A stretch of DNA of 64,000 nt from CAZMOK01 sp964567785 (GTDB lineage Bacteria; Bacteroidota; Bacteroidia; Bacteroidales; JAGOPY01), in NCBI GenBank assembly GCA_964567785.1, contig CAZMOK010000009.1, positions 5,248-69,247 on the forward strand, written 5' to 3'. The first letter of the stretch is position 1. Every line of letters begins with the position of its first letter. Both the position numbers and the translations under genes were made by a program. This document shows positions 1 through 8,010 of the stretch, piece after piece. Below the pieces are notes generated by a model. The model was not told where the DNA came from. It saw only the letters and a list, made by a program, of their open reading frames with translations, and ran no database searches.

Positions 1-425
1 ATATAGTACATCGGTCCTCCCGAAACACTTCCATCCGAGTTAAAGATCCTGTATTTATGTGAAAGGGTGCATTCAGTGTACTTGAGTATCATTCCAAGAA
101 AACCGGTTACCCACATCCAGAATACAGACCCGGGCCCGCCCAGATAGATAGCCAGTGAAACCCCTACAATATTCCCCGTACCAACAGTTGCTGAAAGAGC
201 TGTTGTCAAAGCCTTAAAGTGGTTGACGTCACCGGCATCTCCGTGCTTGTCGTATTTACCGGCAACCACACGGATTGAGTGCCATAGCCTGGTTACATTC
301 AGGAATTTAAGCCTGAAAATGAAGTAGATCCCGGTAGGTATCAGCAGGAAAAGAACAAGGTAGCCACCCACATAGTTGTTATAAGTTACAATGACGTGGT
401 CAACATAGTCAAGCACAGATCCCAT
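1..425 (-). CDS. AGCS-family sodium:alanine/glycine symporter, N-terminal part (runs off the window)
   Basis: Reading the minus strand from the ATG at 425 gives 141 codons without a stop, so only the N-terminal third is present and the C-terminus lies left of base 1. The protein begins MGSVLDYVDHVIV, has a first membrane segment at about residues 20-37, and then family-typical motifs: ALSATVGTGNIVGV at about 75-88, GGPGSVFWMW at about 95-104, and SGGPMYY at the edge. This pattern is characteristic of the AGCS (AlsT/DagA) secondary transporters, which import alanine or glycine with sodium across the inner membrane. Substrate cannot be told from this fragment. No promoter core is evident in the 100 bases upstream. 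Confidence 0.88.
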   Translation of the reverse strand, partial: MGSVLDYVDHVIVTYNNYVGGYLVLFLLIPTGIYFIFRLKFLNVTRLWHSIRVVAGKYDKHGDAGDVNHFKALTTALSATVGTGNIVGVSLAIYLGGPGSVFWMWVTGFLGMILKYTECTLSHKYRIFNSDGSVSGGPMYY

Positions 426-528
426 ATCAGTCTGATTATAGTTTCTTGGTTTTCGAGAATTAAGAAGCTAAAATAGAAAAATTATCCCATGACGATCAGC
501 GAAGGATGTTATTGAATACGAACAGCAT

Positions 529-1575
529 TTATTTACTATTTTTACTATCCTTCTCTGACCTTATCATCTCCTTCATATCTTCAATTTGCTTTTTGGTCCC
601 CAGCACAAAAAGCTTTGATCCCGGAATAACCCTGGTATCGGGTGAGGGGTTCAGTATATACTTCCCTTCCGGGTTTTTATATCCAATGATGTTGGCTCCT
701 GTTTTCCTTCGGATACCTATTTCATAAATGGTCTTGCTCAGGGCATCTTCCGGAAGATCGTGGCAGACAATCTCCTCCAGGTTGGTGGGGTCTTCATAGT
801 TTATTGTAAGGTGTTCCAGGAACTCAACTACATCAGGCCTTGCGATCAGGTCTGCCATATGCGCCCCTCCGACTCTTTCGGGCATAACAACATTATCCAC
901 ACCCGCCATTCGAAGCTTTCGTTCAGAGGTGTCGTCGGAAGCCCTGCTGATTATGAGAAGATCCGGGTTTAGCGACCTTGCTGTAAGCACTACATAAAGA
1001 TTGTCGGCATCCACGGGCATTGTGGATATCAGCGCTTTTGCAGTTTTTATATTGGCCTTTATCAGGGTGTCGTCCTGGGTGGCATCCCCTTCCAGGAACC
1101 TGGCAGGCTTGTCCATGTTCTTTACAATGATATCGTGACTCTGGTCTATTACAACAAACTGGTAACTGTGGGCTTCCAGCTCCTTAACCGCCTGCTGACC
1201 ATTTCGTCCGAAGCCACAGACTATAACGTGATTTTCCATCTTTTTTCTCGATTTTGTTCTGTAACCTTTTATGATGTATCGCAACTGCCCCTCCAGCAGG
1301 TATGTTGAAATGATAGTGATCGCATAGGCGAAAGTGCTGAGGCTCATGATGATCAGGATGATAGTAAAAAGTTTGCCCGGAACAGACAATCTGTGTATTT
1401 CACCGAAACCAACAGTTGAGATAGTAATTATCGTCATGTAAAGGGCATTCAGTAAGGGGTCATTTTCAATGACCATGTAGCCCAAAGTTCCGAGGATCAC
1501 CAACGATAACAGTAATATAACAGCCGTCCTTAGCCTTTTAGAACTGTACTTACCGTCGATCGGACCTAAATTCAT
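529..1575 (-). CDS. 2TM potassium channel with cytoplasmic RCK (TrkA-N/TrkA-C) domains
   Basis: 348 aa. Two membrane helices (about residues 15-35 and 65-90) flank a pore loop carrying the selectivity-filter sequence TVGFGE. This is followed by a Rossmann RCK/TrkA-N domain (VIVCGFGRNGQQAV, about 113-126, a GxGxxG nucleotide-binding loop) and a TrkA-C-like domain in the last 85 residues. This is the MthK-type layout: potassium flux gated by ligands bound to the RCK domains, in the inner membrane. The filter has Phe instead of the common Tyr, which is frequent in prokaryotic channels. It is a single-gene unit, divergent from the DUF2851 gene, with a TATATTTG core just five bases upstream of the ATG. 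Confidence 0.9.
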   Translation of the reverse strand: MNLGPIDGKYSSKRLRTAVILLLSLVILGTLGYMVIENDPLLNALYMTIITISTVGFGEIHRLSVPGKLFTIILIIMSLSTFAYAITIISTYLLEGQLRYIIKGYRTKSRKKMENHVIVCGFGRNGQQAVKELEAHSYQFVVIDQSHDIIVKNMDKPARFLEGDATQDDTLIKANIKTAKALISTMPVDADNLYVVLTARSLNPDLLIISRASDDTSERKLRMAGVDNVVMPERVGGAHMADLIARPDVVEFLEHLTINYEDPTNLEEIVCHDLPEDALSKTIYEIGIRRKTGANIIGYKNPEGKYILNPSPDTRVIPGSKLFVLGTKKQIEDMKEMIRSEKDSKNSK

Positions 1576-1579
1576 ATAA

Positions 1580-1587
1580 CAAATATA
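1580..1587 (-). promoter_or_regulatory. Bacteroidota -7 promoter core for the potassium channel gene
   Basis: On the minus strand the sequence is TATATTTG, matching TAnnTTTG. It ends five bases before the ATG at 1575, so transcription would start at or next to the start codon (leaderless). No clear -33 TTTG is visible. Confidence 0.4.
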
Positions 1588-1642
1588 GAAAATGGGGGGT
1601 CATTTTTCAGCCTGAAACCTATTAATAGAAAAATTTTTTATC

Positions 1643-2917
1643 ATGACAGAAGACTACTTACAGTATGCCTGGAAGTTCCAGATGTTCAACGGCCCTTTGA
1701 AAACTTCCGGCAATGAAAGAATTCTGGTGATTTCCACCGGGGAACTCAACAAGGATTCGGGGCCCGATTTTTTCAACGCCCAGGTAGTGATCGGCAGCAC
1801 CAGGTGGGCAGGTAATGTGGAGATTCATGTCAACTCATCCGACTGGTACAGGCACGGGCACCATAAAGACGAAACATACGATAATGTGATCTTACATGTT
1901 GTTTATACAAACGACAGACAGGTGGTTAACCAGGACGGCAGTGTAATCCCCGTTCTTGAATTAAAAAAATACCTGAAAGCTAAAGCATATAAGATTTACA
2001 GGTACCTTCTCCGGAACAGGGCAGGCATACCCTGTCAGGACATGATTTCTGCTGTTGACCAAATTCATATTACCGATTGGAAAGAAGCACTGTTCTTCAG
2101 GCGGCTGGAAAGAAAAGTTAGGGCGCTTGAAGAGGAATTAAAAGACCAAAACATGGACCTGGAGAAAGTTTTCGTTATTAATCTTTTCAGGGTATTCGGT
2201 TTTAAGGTGAATAAGCTGCCTTTTGAACTGACCGGCAAATCGATACCCATCAGGGCAATTAAATTTGCCAGGTCTGATCTTATAAGTATTGAGGCCCTGT
2301 TGTTTGGTCAGGCGGGGATGCTCAAAGGAAGATTCCGGGAAAAATATCCCCGGATGATCAGAAAGGAATATCAATATCTCAAGAGTAAGTATGGACTTGA
2401 GCCCATAGAGGGCCATCTTTGGAAATATCTGAGATTGAGGCCCGTGAATTTCCCGACCATCAGACTGGCACAACTGGCCTCACTGATCCACAGGGAAGGT
2501 ACCGGATGGTGCGGAACGCTTCTGCATAAGGATTACAAGGAAATAAGGGAAATATTGAGGGTTGAAGTAAGTGATTACTGGAAGAAACACTTCCTGTTCG
2601 GAAAAAAAACAAACAAGCATGAAGTTTCGATAGGTCCCGATCTTACAAATCAAATAGTGATCAACCTGTTGCTTCCGTTTTCAGTGCTGAGGAGCAGACT
2701 GGAAGGCAGGAATGACAAAATTGAAGAATTGACTGAAATTTTGTATGATGTTGCGGCCGAAAAAAACAGCATCACAGGGTATTTCTCCGAACTGGGCCTA
2801 AAGCCGGACCACGCTGTTGATTCCCAGTCACTGATTGAATTAAAAACGCAATTTTGCGATTTCAAGCGCTGCCTCGATTGCCGTATCGGGCATATAATAC
2901 TGAAGAGATCTGACTGA
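1643..2917 (+). CDS. DUF2851 family protein
   Basis: 424 aa, full length for DUF2851, a soluble Bacteroidota family of unknown function. Recognisable are the N-terminal block MTEDYLQYAWKFQMF, the block GELNKDSGPDFFNA (about 33-46), the stretch GNVEIHVNSSDWYRHGH (about 57-73), and the C-terminal Cys cluster FKRCLDCRIGH. The GPDFFNA and NVEIHV segments resemble a nuclease-like beta core, but this is only a resemblance and no activity is claimed. It has no signal peptide or membrane helix, is transcribed alone, and is divergent from the channel gene. Confidence 0.85.
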   Translation: MTEDYLQYAWKFQMFNGPLKTSGNERILVISTGELNKDSGPDFFNAQVVIGSTRWAGNVEIHVNSSDWYRHGHHKDETYDNVILHVVYTNDRQVVNQDGSVIPVLELKKYLKAKAYKIYRYLLRNRAGIPCQDMISAVDQIHITDWKEALFFRRLERKVRALEEELKDQNMDLEKVFVINLFRVFGFKVNKLPFELTGKSIPIRAIKFARSDLISIEALLFGQAGMLKGRFREKYPRMIRKEYQYLKSKYGLEPIEGHLWKYLRLRPVNFPTIRLAQLASLIHREGTGWCGTLLHKDYKEIREILRVEVSDYWKKHFLFGKKTNKHEVSIGPDLTNQIVINLLLPFSVLRSRLEGRNDKIEELTEILYDVAAEKNSITGYFSELGLKPDHAVDSQSLIELKTQFCDFKRCLDCRIGHIILKRSD

Positions 2918-2948
2918 AAAAAATGCCGTAAGATATTGTTTAACCTTA

Positions 2949-2980
2949 TTTGTTAACTGTCAGGAATTTGATTAAATTTG
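2949..2980 (+). promoter_or_regulatory. Complete Bacteroidota promoter (TTTG-N20-TAAATTTG)
   Basis: TTTG at 2949-2952, exactly 20 bases, then TAAATTTG at 2973-2980, fitting the -33/-7 consensus of the Bacteroidota primary sigma factor. The predicted start near 2987 gives about 26 bases of leader before the coiled-coil gene, and this promoter probably drives the division/rny operon. Confidence 0.7.
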
Positions 2981-3012
2981 TGCGTTATCTTCCTGTATAA
3001 CTTTTACTATTG

Positions 3013-3300
3013 ATGGAAGAATTTGAAGAAAGGCTGGGAAGACTCGAGAAGAAAATAGGTGACTTAGCAGGCCGGCACAGCCGGTCAAGGGAAGAGAATA
3101 AAAGGCTCAGGGAAGAAAACGAAAAGCTGATCGATGAAATAAAAACAAAGGAAAAACAGATATACGAACTCAAAAAACACATAACTTTACTAAAAGTATC
3201 TTCTTCAGTCCACAAAATTTCAGGACCTGAAGAGACGGAAAAAAGAATAGAAGAACTTGTGCGGGAGATTGATAAGTGTATTGCACTTTTGAAAAAATAA
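3013..3300 (+). CDS. Small coiled-coil protein upstream of zapA
   Basis: 95 aa from the ATG at 3013 (a TTG one codon earlier is possible but unnecessary). Almost the whole chain is heptad-patterned and rich in Glu, Lys, Arg and Leu, for example RLREENEKLIDEIKTKEKQI at about 32-51, with a second short helix at 75-95. There is no membrane segment or signal. It sits 25 bases before zapA in the same operon, so a role beside ZapA in Z-ring organisation (ZapB-like) is a reasonable inference from position and coiled-coil character, not from recognised homology. Confidence 0.75.
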   Translation: MEEFEERLGRLEKKIGDLAGRHSRSREENKRLREENEKLIDEIKTKEKQIYELKKHITLLKVSSSVHKISGPEETEKRIEELVREIDKCIALLKK

Positions 3301-3325
3301 TAATTCAGGATAACGCAGTTTCAAC

Positions 3326-3613
3326 ATGAAAGAATTCACCATCAGCGTAAATATCGGAGACAGGGCTTACAGGTTGAAGTCCGGCCCCGGCGATGAAGAG
3401 TTCATCAGGAAAGCTGCAAAAGAGATTAATGAACAGATCAAGGAGTATTCGCAGCATTATGCCTTTAACGACAAACAGGATCTTCTGGCGATGACAGCTC
3501 TCCATTTTGCCTTGTCGTCTTCCAAAAGCAGGGCTGACAATGCAAAGATGCTCAAGCTTTTGGATCAAAAGATTGGCGATATGGAAAGTGTTGTGAATGA
3601 ACATCTTGATTAG
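3326..3613 (+). CDS. zapA: Cell division protein ZapA
   Basis: 95 aa, the usual length. The N-terminal beta-rich head (MKEFTISVNIGDRAYRLKS) and the long helix from about residue 30 onward (EEFIRKAAKEINEQIKEY, then a second helix ending MESVVNEHLD) match ZapA, a cytoplasmic protein that binds and cross-links FtsZ filaments. It is second in an operon with a coiled-coil partner, followed by a structured RNA and rny, a gene order often seen in Bacteroidota. Confidence 0.9.
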   Translation: MKEFTISVNIGDRAYRLKSGPGDEEFIRKAAKEINEQIKEYSQHYAFNDKQDLLAMTALHFALSSSKSRADNAKMLKLLDQKIGDMESVVNEHLD

Positions 3614-3689
3614 GTTGCAATAGACAAGCGTTCTTTGAAAAAAGATATTACGATATACCCGCATTAATTCAACATCAGTTAGGAAAATC

Positions 3690-3830
3690 AACATTGTAAA
3701 CTTTAGGGGTCTAGCTCAGGGCTGCCTAAAGGAGGCCGCATCCCGTCTTTTTGACGGGACCACCCAGGTGGCAGCGGAACCTTGAATCAGCCAGGCATCC
3801 CTAGCCATGTACGAATGGGTTTACCTTAAC
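3690..3830 (+). ncRNA. ssrS: Structured RNA between zapA and rny, probable 6S RNA
   Basis: The 268-base gap holds strong complementary segments. Outer stem GTAAAC (3696-3701) pairs with GTTTAC (3819-3824). AGGGcTGCCT (3718-3727) pairs with AGGCAtCCCT (3793-3802). AAGG (3729-3732) pairs with CCTT (3780-3783), and CCGC (3736-3739) with GCGG (3774-3777). Two apical hairpins follow: CCCGTC-TTTTT-GACGGG (3742-3758) and CCAC-CCAG-GTGG (3760-3771). The long nested rod and the position next to zapA, where ssrS also lies in proteobacteria, favour 6S RNA, a regulator that mimics an open promoter and binds RNA polymerase. The forked tip is less typical. A rny leader is the main alternative. No separate promoter was found. 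Confidence 0.55.
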
Positions 3831-3880
3831 TCATGGATTAATCGCGGGTTTTTTTTTACCATAATTGCTAAATTTATATA

Positions 3881-5428
3881 ATGATGGAAGGAATAATATT
3901 CTATGTCATTGCAGGACTGGTCGGGCTGGCACTCGGAGGCGTGATTACGGGCTTCTTCCTGAAAAAGGCCATCGAAAAGAGAAACATAAAGATCATTAAA
4001 GAGGCGGAAGAAAAAGCCGAAGTGATCAAAAAAGACAAGATCCTGCAAGCTAAGGAGAAGTTTCTGCAATTGAAAGCTGAGCATGAAAAAGTGATAAACG
4101 AAAGAAATGCTACAATTCAGAAAAGCGAAAGTAAACTCAAACAGAAAGAATCTGTATTTTCACAAAAACTGGAAGAGTTTCAGCGTAGACAAAAGGAGGT
4201 GGATACCATACGGGAAAACCTTAACAGTCAGCTTGAAATACTGAACAAAAAACAGGTAGAGCTTGATAAGGCCCACGCCAAACAGGTGGAACAATTACAA
4301 GCCATTTCGGGGCTTTCAGCAGATGAAGCGAAGGAACAGTTGATAGAATCGCTCAGGGAAGAGGCCAAGGCCGATGCACTTATTTATGTGAAAGACACTA
4401 TTGATGAGGCAAAGCTAACTGCCCAGCGCGAAGCTAAAAAAGTTGTCCTTGAAACCATTCAGCGGACTGCCGTTGAACATGCGGTCGAAAATACCGTATC
4501 GGTCTTTCCCCTCGAAAGTGACGAGATAAAAGGAAGGATCATTGGAAGGGAAGGACGTAACATTCGTGCCCTTGAAGCGCTAACCGGGATAGAGATCATC
4601 ATAGATGACTCACCTGAAGCGATCATCTTATCAGGTTTCGACCCGGTAAGGAGGGAGATTGCACGTCTTTCATTGCACAAACTGGTCACCGATGGCCGTA
4701 TCCATCCTGCAAGGATCGAAGAGGTTGTTTCCAAGACTAAAAAACAACTGGAACAGGAGATCATTGAGACAGGCAAGCGTGTCACCATCGACCTGGGTAT
4801 CCATAACATGCACCACGAGCTCATACGGATGGTCGGACGGATGAAGTACCGCTCATCTTACGGCCAGAACCTGCTCAATCACTCCGTGGAGGTTGCCAAG
4901 CTCAGTTCTACCATGGCTGCCGAGTTGGGATTGAATCCCAAACTTGCCAAGAGGGCCGGACTGCTCCACGATATCGGTAAGGTACCGGAAAACGAACCGG
5001 ACCAGCCACACGCCATATTAGGTATGAAGCTGGCTGAAAAGTTCAAGGAAAAACCGGAGGTCTGCAATGCAATCGGTGCCCATCACGATGAGATCGAAAT
5101 GGAATCGCTCATTGCACCCATAGTGCAGGTTTGTGATGCAATATCAGGCGCAAGGCCCGGTGCACGCAGGGAAGTTGCCGAGGCATATATCCAGCGCCTG
5201 AACAAACTGGAGGAACTGGCGCTTACCTATCCCGGTGTTGTAAAAACCTATGCCATCCAGGCCGGAAGGGAATTACGTGTGATCGTTGGTGCGGATAAGA
5301 TTTCCGATACAGAGGCCGACAAGATCTCATATGACCTGTCAAGAAAGATCCAGGACGAGATGACCTATCCAGGGCAGATAAAGATCACTGTGATAAGGGA
5401 AACCAGGGCAGTGAACTATGCCAAATAG
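3881..5428 (+). CDS. rny: Ribonuclease Y
   Basis: 515 aa, family-typical. An N-terminal membrane helix (about residues 4-26) is followed by a long coiled coil (about 35-160), a KH domain around GRIIGREGRNIRALE (about 214-228), and an HD phosphodiesterase domain (LLNHSVEVAKLSS, then RAGLLHDIGKVPE with the His-Asp pair at about 365). RNase Y is a membrane-anchored endoribonuclease that starts bulk mRNA decay. Two adjacent ATGs (3881, 3884) are equally plausible. The stop codon lies inside an AT-rich repeat (see the repeat at 5423). Confidence 0.95.
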   Translation: MMEGIIFYVIAGLVGLALGGVITGFFLKKAIEKRNIKIIKEAEEKAEVIKKDKILQAKEKFLQLKAEHEKVINERNATIQKSESKLKQKESVFSQKLEEFQRRQKEVDTIRENLNSQLEILNKKQVELDKAHAKQVEQLQAISGLSADEAKEQLIESLREEAKADALIYVKDTIDEAKLTAQREAKKVVLETIQRTAVEHAVENTVSVFPLESDEIKGRIIGREGRNIRALEALTGIEIIIDDSPEAIILSGFDPVRREIARLSLHKLVTDGRIHPARIEEVVSKTKKQLEQEIIETGKRVTIDLGIHNMHHELIRMVGRMKYRSSYGQNLLNHSVEVAKLSSTMAAELGLNPKLAKRAGLLHDIGKVPENEPDQPHAILGMKLAEKFKEKPEVCNAIGAHHDEIEMESLIAPIVQVCDAISGARPGARREVAEAYIQRLNKLEELALTYPGVVKTYAIQAGRELRVIVGADKISDTEADKISYDLSRKIQDEMTYPGQIKITVIRETRAVNYAK

Positions 5429-5461
5429 TAAATAAATAGTAAATAGTAGATAATAAATAGT
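5423..5461. repeat. AT-rich AAATAGTA-type repeat at the rny stop codon
   Basis: Imperfect direct copies of AAATAGTA and AAATAATA follow one another and include the rny stop codon TAG. The same unit recurs at 8663-8692, 29347-29376, 35602-35640 and 63907-63940. Confidence 0.7.
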
Positions 5462-5485
5462 GTTTGGAAACGGGTCACTGATTTA

Positions 5486-6028
5486 TCACAATTCTGTTCC
5501 TTCGTTCCGGGCTTCAAACTCTTTAATAAGCTCCTCCGGGCTTTTACCCATGTTCTTTATCGACATCTCTGCGTCGTCGGCAAATTCATTGTCGGGGTAC
5601 TTTTCGATGAATTGCCGGTAAAGCTCTGTGGCCTTGCCATAATTCTGAAGGAAGTTCTCATAGATATAGGCCACAAGGAAATGGCATTCAGGTAGCTTAG
5701 GGTAATCAGGATAGGTATAGATGATTTTGTTGTAGATGCCGATAGCCTTGCCGGGGTCACCCAGGTTCATCGTGATATCTGCTGCTTTGAAAAGATAGGC
5801 AGGGCTGAGTGTGTCTTTAGGGTTCTTTTCAGCATGGGAGAGATAGAGCCTGACCAATTCCAGTGCCTTTTGTTTTCCTTCATCACTAAAAATGGCTTCT
5901 TCATCAAACAGCTCAGATTCCAGTTTTTCTATTGATTCTTTTTGATCACTTTTAGTGTTATTGCAGGAGATGATAAGCGAAATGGTTGCAATGAATAACA
6001 ATCCATGTAAACGATACCTTTTCATCAT
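5486..6028 (-). CDS. Tetratricopeptide-repeat lipoprotein
   Basis: 180 aa. The N-terminus is a lipoprotein signal (basic start MMKRYR, hydrophobic core, lipobox LIISC with Cys at about residue 22), so the product should be lipid-anchored in the envelope. The rest is helical TPR-like: paired helices around TLSPAYLFKAADITMNLGD and GKAIGIYNKIIYTYPDYP, and a repeat GKATELYRQFIEKYPDNEFA that resembles BamD/YbgF-type repeats. It lies 24 bases after def on the same strand and is probably co-transcribed with ruvX and def. The exact role is unknown. Confidence 0.82.
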   Translation of the reverse strand: MMKRYRLHGLLFIATISLIISCNNTKSDQKESIEKLESELFDEEAIFSDEGKQKALELVRLYLSHAEKNPKDTLSPAYLFKAADITMNLGDPGKAIGIYNKIIYTYPDYPKLPECHFLVAYIYENFLQNYGKATELYRQFIEKYPDNEFADDAEMSIKNMGKSPEELIKEFEARNEGTEL

Positions 6029-6052
6029 ATGTTGATTTGATGTTCGCTTTTA

Positions 6053-6634
6053 TTAACGCAGTTGCTTCTTTTTTCTTTTTCTTGAAGGAAAGATCATTTT
6101 ATAGCCCACGTCGATATTGCCTGTAGAAATATCATTGAGTCTTCTCTTCAGCAGCATTTTCCGGAGGTTGCTAATGTGGTCCACAAAGAGGACTCCCTCC
6201 AGGTGATCATATTCATGCTGGATGATCCTTGCTGCTATACCTTCATAGGTTTCATCATGAAAATTGAAATGCGGATCGTAATATTCGATACGCACCCGCG
6301 GCTTTCGAATAACTTCTTCCCTTATATCAGGAATGCTCAGGCACCCTTCTGTAAATTCCCATTCTGTTCCGGCTTCTTCTGTAATGACAGGGTTTATGAA
6401 AACCTTCCTGAAATCACGCAACTCCGGATTGTCTTTTTCGAACGGGCTGGCATCAACAATGAAAAGCCGTATATTCTCATTGACCTGGGGTGCAGCAAGC
6501 CCCACACCCTCAGAATAATACATTGTCTCGAACATATTTTCTATCAGCTCGTCGAGGCCTTCAAATTCCTCGTCGATCTCCTCAGAGACCTTCCTGAGGT
6601 TAGGATGGCCGTAAGCTACTATCGGAAGTACCAT
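6053..6634 (-). CDS. def: Peptide deformylase
   Basis: 193 aa. All three deformylase motifs are present: GVGLAAPQV (about 44-52), EGCLSI (about 96-101, metal-ligand Cys), and QHEYDHLEG (about 139-147, the two metal-ligand His and catalytic Glu). The enzyme removes the formyl group from the initiating methionine of nascent proteins at the ribosome. The ATG overlaps the ruvX stop by one base (TAATG), which implies translational coupling. A basic tail (SRKRKKKQLR) extends beyond the catalytic fold. Confidence 0.97.
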   Translation of the reverse strand: MVLPIVAYGHPNLRKVSEEIDEEFEGLDELIENMFETMYYSEGVGLAAPQVNENIRLFIVDASPFEKDNPELRDFRKVFINPVITEEAGTEWEFTEGCLSIPDIREEVIRKPRVRIEYYDPHFNFHDETYEGIAARIIQHEYDHLEGVLFVDHISNLRKMLLKRRLNDISTGNIDVGYKMIFPSRKRKKKQLR

Positions 6635-7068
6635 TAATCTGTTCTTTTTTGCTTGTTCAATTTCATTTCAAGGTACGACTGAAGGATAACTGCTGCACTG
6701 ATCTTATCAACAAGCTCCTTCCTCGCCCTGTCCTTTTTTTTTAACCCTGCATCGATCATTGCCTGAAAGGCTATTTTGGAAGTAAACCTTTCATCAAACC
6801 TTTCGACATCAATGCCCGGCACATTTTTTTTCAGTGCTTTTATGAAAGGCCCTATCTGTTTTTCAGTATCTGATGACTCGTAATTCATCCTCTTTGGTTC
6901 ACCGATAACGAAACACTCAACTTCTTCTTTGGTTGTGTAATCCTTCAGAAATTCTATTACATCTTTTGAGTGGATGGTGGTAAGTGGGGATGCGATCATC
7001 TGTAAGGGATCAGTGACAGCAAGCCCAACCCTTTTTGTGCCGTAGTCGATAGCCAGTATTCTTCCCAT
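6634..7068 (-). CDS. ruvX: RuvX/YqgF family RNase H-fold nuclease
   Basis: 144 aa, family length. It starts MGRILAIDYGTKRVGLAVTD, the RNase H-fold strand with the catalytic Asp in DYG, and contains FVIGEPKRMN (about 54-63), a variant of the usual VGxP motif, and FDERFTSKIA (about 91-100). The product is a cytoplasmic putative Holliday-junction resolvase, also implicated in 16S rRNA 5' processing. It is the first gene of a ruvX - def - TPR operon, with a TAACTTTG promoter core 17 bases upstream facing the dapD promoter. Confidence 0.93.
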   Translation of the reverse strand: MGRILAIDYGTKRVGLAVTDPLQMIASPLTTIHSKDVIEFLKDYTTKEEVECFVIGEPKRMNYESSDTEKQIGPFIKALKKNVPGIDVERFDERFTSKIAFQAMIDAGLKKKDRARKELVDKISAAVILQSYLEMKLNKQKRTD

Positions 7069-7084
7069 AATTCGTTTTGCGGTG

Positions 7085-7092
7085 CAAAGTTA
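7085..7092 (-). promoter_or_regulatory. -7 promoter core for ruvX-def operon
   Basis: TAACTTTG on the minus strand, mirrored by an identical TAACTTTG on the plus strand at 7122-7129 that serves dapD. The two cores face outward from a 29-base gap. No clear -33 element is seen. Confidence 0.5.
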
Positions 7093-7121
7093 CAAAGAAA
7101 TGAGGTTAGCTCTATTTTATC

Positions 7122-7129
7122 TAACTTTG
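7122..7129 (+). promoter_or_regulatory. -7 promoter core for dapD
   Basis: TAACTTTG, matching TAnnTTTG. The expected start near 7136 leaves about 14 bases of leader before the dapD ATG. Confidence 0.5.
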
Positions 7130-7149
7130 AGTGTCAATCAAAGATTCTT

Positions 7150-7968
7150 ATGGATACCACAGTTAAGGAAATTATTGAAAGAGCCTGGGATAACCGCGAA
7201 CTGCTGAAGGAAAGGGAAACTCTGGATGCCATTGAACATATAATCAGTCAATTAGACAGGGGTGAACTCAGGGTCGCAGAAAAAGATGGTAACGAATGGA
7301 AGGTGAACCAGTGGGTTAAAAAAGGAGTTATCCTTTACTTTCCGGCCGGTAAAATGGTAATTTACGAGGCGGGTCCGATGCAATTCCATGACAAGATCCC
7401 TCTCAAAAGAAATTACAGGGACCTTGGCGTGAGGGTTGTTCCCCATGCTGTGGCAAGGTACGGGTCTTACATAGCCCCCGGTGTTATTATGATGCCTTCC
7501 TATGTGAATATCGGTGCATATGTTGATTCAGGCACGATGGTGGATACATGGGCCACTGTCGGATCGTGTGCACAGATTGGAAAGAATGTACATCTTAGCG
7601 GCGGAGCAGGGATAGGAGGTGTGCTGGAACCGGTTCAGGCCTCACCGGTGATCATTGAAGACGGGGCTTTTATAGGTTCAAGATGCATTGTTGTGGAGGG
7701 CGCCAGGATAGGGGAGGAGGCCGTGCTGGGCGCCAATGTCGTGGTAACCGGGTCCACCAGGATCATCGATGTTACAGGGTCTGAACCGGAAGAGTTCAAA
7801 GGAGTTATTCCCCCGCATTCCGTAGTAATACCCGGATCATATACAAAAAACTTCCCGGCAGGAAATTACCAGGTGCCCTGTGCACTCATCATTGGAAAAA
7901 GAAAAGAATCCACGAACCTCAAGACTTCGCTCAACGATGCCCTTCGTGAATTTGATGTTGTGGTGTGA
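7150..7968 (+). CDS. dapD: 2,3,4,5-tetrahydropyridine-2,6-dicarboxylate N-succinyltransferase
   Basis: 272 aa, the expected length. An N-terminal helical domain (to about residue 100) precedes a left-handed beta-helix of hexapeptide repeats, e.g. NIGAYVDSGTMVDTWATVG and LSGGAGIGGVLEPVQ, with the succinyl-CoA-binding C-terminal part VIPPHSVVIPGS. It transfers succinate from succinyl-CoA in the succinylase branch of diaminopimelate and lysine synthesis in the cytoplasm. It is a single gene with its own promoter, divergent from ruvX. Confidence 0.96.
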   Translation: MDTTVKEIIERAWDNRELLKERETLDAIEHIISQLDRGELRVAEKDGNEWKVNQWVKKGVILYFPAGKMVIYEAGPMQFHDKIPLKRNYRDLGVRVVPHAVARYGSYIAPGVIMMPSYVNIGAYVDSGTMVDTWATVGSCAQIGKNVHLSGGAGIGGVLEPVQASPVIIEDGAFIGSRCIVVEGARIGEEAVLGANVVVTGSTRIIDVTGSEPEEFKGVIPPHSVVIPGSYTKNFPAGNYQVPCALIIGKRKESTNLKTSLNDALREFDVVV

Positions 7969-8010
7969 TTTTGATTGCTGATGGTCGGCATGAGGTGGAT
8001 TTCACTTCGC

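Noticed and set aside
3690..3830. SRP RNA, tmRNA or RNase P RNA
   Set aside because: The SRP GGAA-loop helix, the tRNA-like ends of tmRNA and the conserved RNase P core are not found.
5423..5461. Short-period repeats as a possible CRISPR array
   Set aside because: Units are 7-11 bases, degenerate and without spacers; no cas gene is present.
6176..6637. 153-aa plus-strand frame opposite def
   Set aside because: It is the shadow of the def gene, whose three catalytic motifs are complete.
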